A stretch of DNA of 64,000 nucleotides from Flaccisagitta enflata. Taxonomy: Eukaryota; Chaetognatha; Sagittoidea; Aphragmophora. The notes under the pieces were generated by a model that saw nothing but the letters and a program-made list of their open reading frames with translations, made no database searches and was not told the origin of the DNA. The translations under genes and the position numbers were made by a program. The stretch spans positions 69,068,001-69,132,000 of the forward strand of contig OZ231126.1 in assembly GCA_965153355.1 (NCBI GenBank), in the 5' to 3' direction. Positions 59,163-64,000 of the stretch are shown here, in pieces; positions within the stretch are counted from its first letter, which is position 1, and the number at the start of each line of letters is the position of its first letter.

Positions 59163-59625
59163 TCGCCCAAGGGCAATATGTGGTCAGCGATACCCGTTGC
59201 CCTGCTTTGCATGATTGTAAGTGAAAGGAAGCAGGGCAGGGGCCCCAAAGGGGACAAAGTCCTGTAGAACACAGGGGGACTTTTGTTTGTTCGTCCGCTT
59301 GTTCATCTGCCTGTCCATCCATCTCCCCCAGGCCCTTTCAGGCCTAAAATCTACCCTCTCGGGCCTGAAACCTGCCCTATCAGGCCTGAAATGCACCCAC
59401 TAAGGCCTGAAATCTGCCCTCTCAAGCCTTGAATCTGACTGAAAGGGCAGATTTAGGGCATGAGAGGACAGATTGCCGGCCTGAGGGCAGATTTCAGGTC
59501 TGAAAGGGGGGATTCAAAGCTTGAGAAGGCAGATTTCAGGTCTGAGAGGGTGGATTTCATGCCTGATAGGGCAGATTTCAGGCCTGAAAGGGCAGAATTC
59601 AGGCCTGGGCCTGGGGGGGCCTGTT
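59163..59625. mobile_element. family C element, right arm lost
   Basis: CGCCCAAGGGCAATATGTGG, GCGATACCCGTTGCCCTGC, arm GGGCAGGGGCCCCAAAGGGG, inner arm AAGTCCTGTAGAACACAGGG. Then 21-bp AGGCCTGAAATCTGCCCTCT units reverse to TTCAGGCCTGAAAGGGCAGA near 59440. The right inner arm is absent. Confidence 0.75.
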
Positions 59626-59744
59626 TGTCTGTCTATCAATTGCCTGTCAGTCCATAATGATTGCCCAGGAATGTGTGAGTGTGTGGGGAGGGGGGGGAAG
59701 TATGTGCCCCTGTACTAATGTATGTTGTTGCACAGGTAATGAAA

Positions 59745-60370
59745 TAGAATATCCCAAACCGCTTGCCTTATGCTTCCCTGTGTCAATCTGTAGCAAGGAA
59801 AAAATATCCCAAGCAGCTTACTTGTTGTAGCCCGCAGCAGCGTGCAGCATTTTGTAGCAAAAGAAAATGTTTTCCAGCAGACATTCAACAAATTAAAACT
59901 GACTTTATTCAAATTTTGGACCAAATTTTCAAAAGCAATGAAAGCTGGAATGGTAAAATATCACAAGGAGCTTGATTGCTTGCTGCAACTTACTGCAGCT
60001 TTCTGCTTACTGACTGCAGCTTGCTGCAGCTTGCTACAAAAGTAGAATATACCCAGTAGTAATATACTTACAAAGTTCTAACTGAGATCATTCAGTAAAT
60101 CAAGTCCACTAAATTGTGATCTCGATCGTCTTTTTGATCAAATTTCAAAATCTATAGGACAATTAGGACATTGCTGCAAACCAGAAAAGCTTCAGCACCT
60201 TATTCTCTTGCTGCAGGTAGGGCTTTGAAAAAGATAGAATTCCTAAGCAAGCATAAATTCACAAATTAAAAACTGCAATCACTCAGTAAATCATTACCTT
60301 TAAATCATGTTCTGCATTGCATTTTTCATCAAATTCTCAAACGAGGGGAACTTGCGGTAATTCATCACCC
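59745..60370. repeat. degenerate ~190-300-bp tandem region with TGCAGCAA words
   Basis: TAGAATAT/TAGAATTCC starts, CACTCAGTAAATCA and TTTTTGATCAAATTTC-type boxes recur around 59745, 60045 and 60232. TGCAGCAA/TTGCTGCA words are frequent. Loosely supported. Confidence 0.4.
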
Positions 60371-61127
60371 AAAGTGCAGCAATTTGCAGCAACCACTCTA
60401 CTCTTTAATGTTCTACTGTCTTTTGCACACAGCTACACTAAGCAGCATTACCAACTGTCATTTATGGTTACAATCAAAGCATTTATCATGTAACATGAGA
60501 CTTAGAGGATCTAAGAGACATGACAAACTTGAGTTTTGGCCAAAAATTCTTAGGTTTTATATAGATGACAAACATAGTGGGTGAGGGCGATTTTTCAGCA
60601 ACTTTGGGCACTGGAAATGATGCAGATCGTTCAGGATGTTACTTCACCAGAGTTTGGTCGCCTACTGGGAAAGAAATTGGTTCTCTCCCGTCCCTACTTG
60701 AAGCCCCAAAGCATCAGCGTTGGTTGAGGCGGCTATGCCACCTAATGTGAAAGGGCCAAAAAAATCGCTACTTTCCCATTCCGAATTTTAGATATAACAA
60801 TAAGTCAGACAGAGAGATAAGATTCTGTCTGCCAGACAGAAAGACAAATAGACAGCCAGACGGGTAAAAAGTTCAAAGGAACTGCGGTGATACGTAAACA
60901 ATAAGTAGATACAATTTAGACCGCAGACAAGATAAACAAGGCAAATGTCGCCCCCGCGAAGATATATACCAAAGGTCGTTCATTGATCCAAACTCTGCCA
61001 GCTGTTTACTTATTCTCTTCTGGAAAGTCAAATCATCTTCCAAAATGTTAGGATGGACTATGACAAATAGATTTTGATAAAACAGACTGACAAACATCAC
61101 AGATAAATACAAGCGTCGCTGCTCTAA
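60371..61127. other. intergenic, no gene accepted
   Basis: Short CAGACAGA tracts near 60805-60860. Several 60-80-aa ORFs without motifs. Confidence 0.45.
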
Positions 61128-61392
61128 TAAACAAGGCCGACAAGGTCTGATGGATACTTAACTACCCATTGGGTACCCAAGTTCCCAAGTCGCGTGTGGG
61201 AGAGCAGGCGGAAGAGGCAGAGGCAGAGGCAGAGGCAGAGGTAGTTTAGGATTAGCTTAATAAAGTATCTAGACAGGAGTGGTGACATAACGATTACCCA
61301 TTAATGCGTAAACAGCAAAGGGTTACGGACAGACAAACACATGGATGAAAAAATGGACGGGCTGTTGGGCTACAGAATCGCGTGCACGGAAT
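61128..61392 (-). mobile_element. family A repeat, decayed, with GGCAGA insert
   Basis: AACAAGGCCGACAAGG start, distal box AGTCGCGTGT (61188-61197), a (GGCAGA)n stretch at 61209-61240, and a hairpin remnant AATCGCGTGCACGG near 61376. The A tail is lost. Confidence 0.6.
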
Positions 61393-61559
61393 TTCAAATC
61401 AACAATTCTTAACAACAATAATATGAAAATGAGTAGTGCAACGATATTCAGAACCCCTAAATGACAAAACTCAGTTCAGCTAACAGCATCTGTGGTTCCA
61501 TCTAAAGGCACGTGTTGGCTTACAAAATGGCTCCACCGCCGCCCAAAATACCAACGCAA

Positions 61560-61890
61560 CATCGTCGTTAAAGTCGCTGCGACTTCAACCAGCGCCAAAA
61601 CCGCAGTCACGACCACAGTCGCAGCCGCTGTAGCCGCCGCAACCACTGTAGCCGCAGCAACCGCGACTGTAATCGCAGCAACCGCAGCAACCGCCACTTA
61701 AGCTGCAGCAACCGGAGAAACCGCAGCAACCGCCACTGTAGCCGCCGCAGCCGCCGCAGCCGCCGCAGCCGCCGCAGCCGCCGCAGCCGCCGCAGCCGCC
61801 GCAGCCGCAGCCGCCGCAGCCGCCGCAGCCGCCGCAGCTGCCGCAGCCGCCGCAGCCGCCGCAGCCGCCGCAGCCGCAGCCGCCGCAGCC
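61560..61890. repeat. (CCGCAG)n hexanucleotide array
   Basis: Degenerate GCAACCGC-type units, then pure CCGCAG from about 61735. The Ala/Thr and Arg/Leu ORFs are artefacts. Confidence 0.92.
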
Positions 61891-62104
61891 GCGTCTTTTC
61901 CATTTGCTCTTTTTTTCGACAGGTTTTTGTCATTACTCGTAATATATCATCGTCAACACTTCCCCAATTTTCGCATGAGAAAAAAAATCTTTTTCTCTCT
62001 CCACTTTCATCATTCTCCCATTTTTTACCTTTTTTTGGTTCCTTAAACCATCGTTAAAATTTACAAAAACTTTAACTTTTTCACCTTTCTTTCTTTTCAT
62101 TTTT

Positions 62105-62200
62105 AGCTGCGTGCTACGCGACTCTACACCCCGCTGGCCCGCTTTGTCCGATGGTCGGTTGGTTGATTGGTCGGTCACAATTTACTTTTTTCATGTTTTT
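62105..62200 (+). mobile_element. family A fragment (hairpin end)
   Basis: AGCTGCGTGCTACGCGACT hairpin with one mismatch, CTACACCCCGC, TTTGTCCGATGGTCGG, ACAATTTACTTTTTT, then cut. Confidence 0.75.
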
Positions 62201-63108
62201 TTTTGGCTGAAGCCTTCAAAAAAGATAGAGATAGCTACTAACACCCCTCTCAAAATTAGGCGAACTGGGATCAGAGCAGGTCTGTAAATACATTCTAAAT
62301 TACTTATGAAGAGTTTGAGTGCTAAGGTAACTTTGAAATATGTAATTACCAGCAGGGTTTTACAAAAATTGTCCAAAGAATGTCAACCAATGGCTCTTAA
62401 TCTCTTCTTTCGATTGATATCATGCTACTGTTTTTTTATGGAAGTTCCAAATTGACCAGTGAAAGCAACCTATTTGTCAAGAGTATCAGACACTTTGTGA
62501 GGCTGTTTTTTATTCCCAACGCGTCATTGTTGCTTGGTAGTTATATAACAACTCGGGAATAGGAGTTTTCTCCCCACTCATATGGAAAAAAATGCGAAAG
62601 TTTGTGCCGTCTCCTCATGAAAAGATTTCTTGTCAAAATCAGTCAAAAACTTCCACCACATTTTTGACATGGCACACAACCAGGGCCACGCACTAGTGAG
62701 AATGCTCTATTTGAGCTCGGTTTGCGAATATACTATGTTTTAGCTCTGTGTCAAATTTCAGCCCTCTCAATGCATTTTTACTCTCAATTTTGATCACTTT
62801 CCCAGTTCGTTTAATTTTGAGAAGGGTGTTAATGAAATAACTACGATGTTCTTAATTTTGGGGCAATTTCAAGTTTTGATGTTCTTGTAAACTAGGTTCT
62901 TATAAAAAAAAAAGTGTATATGTCTTCTCCATTTTATTTGTTAACATCAAATTTCCCTTTCCACCTGTTCAGCCTTCAGGTTTTGTTTGTTGATCGCTTT
63001 CTTCTTTCACTCGCATCGTTTCTTTGTCTCTTCCGACTTCTCTGCAGAGTTCTCATTTTTGGGCAGCGGCTCAATGGGTCCTTTTTTGCAGAGGTCAGGA
63101 CCTAGGTC
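62201..63108. other. intergenic, nothing seen
   Basis: No repeat family or exon recognised. Confidence 0.5.
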
Positions 63109-63332
63109 AACAAAGCCGGATACACGGCTACCCCAGTCACGTGCGGGCGGGCAGGAGCCGTAATTGAGGTCAGCAGATCATTTGGGCAGGAGCAGTACGG
63201 CCAAAAACTGCAAAAACCCAAAAAAAGTAAAGTTTGACGGACAGACCGACGGACAGACAGACCGACAGACCGACAGACGGACCAACGGACCAACAAAGCG
63301 GGGTGTAGAGTCGCATAGCACGCGACTAAAAA
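63109..63332 (-). mobile_element. family A repeat, full length
   Basis: AACAAAGCCGGATACACGGC, distal box AGTCACGTGC (63135-63144), the conserved body TAATTGAGGTCAGCAGATCA, CCAAAAAAAGTAAAGTTTGA, a GACCGACGGAC tract, hairpin AGTCGCATAGCACGCGACT (63309-63327), AAAAA. Confidence 0.85.
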
Positions 63333-63589
63333 TGTCAAATCCTTTTAGTCGCAAAAACCAGAACCAAGCATCTGTCTATGCGACCATGTCATCTAGTACA
63401 CTGCAGTATAATAAGGTAAGTGCAACGTGTACCGTTGGTCATCTTACGCTCTTGCGATTCTTTTACCTCGTTTATTGCAATGTTCTTTGCCTGTGGCTTT
63501 GATTATTCCTATTGCTTGCGCTATCATCCTTGCTCATCATTATGTCATTTTTTTTTCTTTTTTAATTCAATTTTTCGTGTGCATGCGAT

Positions 63590-63675
63590 TCATTCTGTCT
63601 GACTGTCTCTGTCCCTGTCTGTCCTTGTCTGTACCTGTCTGTCACCGTCTGTCCTCTCTCTCGCTCTCGCTCTCG

Positions 63676-63708
<33 letters not shown>
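63590..63708. repeat. compound CTGTC / TCTCGC / (TC)n tract
   Basis: CTGTCTG units, four CTCTCG units, then (TC)n to 63708. Confidence 0.93.
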
Positions 63709-63712
<4 letters not shown>

Positions 63713-63861
63713 CAAGAGGTGCACACTCTCGGTGTTCTCGCCTCTGCTCTAGCTCAGCCAAGCTTTTTCACCTGATTTGCATGTTCACTAACGGCTTCGA
63801 CAGACTTACGCATTCTTTTACCTTGAAACCCTTTATGAAAAAAAAGAAGTGTCTTTTATCC

Positions 63862-63905
63862 TCCATCGTCATTATCATCATGATCATCGTCATCATCATC
63901 TTCAT

Positions 63906-64000
<95 letters not shown>
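63862..64000. repeat. (ATC)n array running off the window end
   Basis: Interrupted then pure CAT/TCA from about 63907 to the last base. The poly-Met ORF is an artefact. Confidence 0.97.

Overview
Kind of organism. This is eukaryotic nuclear DNA, most likely from an invertebrate animal. The only clear protein signature is a decayed BEL/Pao-type retrotransposon integrase at about 50.3-51.9 kb, and that superfamily is known from animals. The rest is long simple-sequence arrays, short non-autonomous (MITE-like) elements and palindromic fold-back elements. There are no prokaryotic operons, no tRNA or rRNA that I can see, and no complete host gene. I cannot place the species.

Layout. 0-4.5 kb: (TC)n arrays, a first copy of a hairpin-ended element (family A) and a 606-bp fold-back with TACAGT ends (family D1). 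4.6-7.1 kb: a ~100-bp tandem array broken by family A, an inverted second A copy, and a ~600-bp fold-back with TACTATCTAGGAAA ends (family E1). 8-15.6 kb: a GCGCC-ended MITE, nested family B and C elements with minisatellite cores, a hAT-like MITE with an 8-bp target duplication, CAA arrays, fold-back D2 and more A copies. 16-24.5 kb: compound TG/CT and GA/CAGA/CA arrays, a ~600-bp GTT array, three E elements, a non-LTR retrotransposon remnant and a pogo-like MITE. 26-30.5 kb: a GCCTCT hexanucleotide block between direct repeats, nested tandem repeats, a second pogo-like MITE, a 377-bp tandem repeat, a fold-back whose loop is an octanucleotide array, and a 370-bp TG array. 30.7-43 kb: a Tc1-like element carrying an A copy, further A, B and C copies, a ~1.07-kb GAAA-type homopurine tract and E4. 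43-55.6 kb: a stretch free of long microsatellites, with two plausible spliced exons and the BEL/Pao remnant inside GC-richer, coding-like but broken sequence. 55.6-64 kb: (TC)n arrays, A, B and C copies, a CCGCAG array, and a (TCA)n array running off the end.

How the parts relate. Five repeat families (A-E) share one design. Part of the sequence is conserved between copies, while another part differs between copies yet stays an inverted repeat within each copy. In family A the copy-specific word occurs three times: twice in a terminal hairpin and once in a distal box complementary to the hairpin's 5' arm and loop. This pattern is the most novel thing in the window. Host coding content is minimal: a few candidate exons are listed at low confidence.
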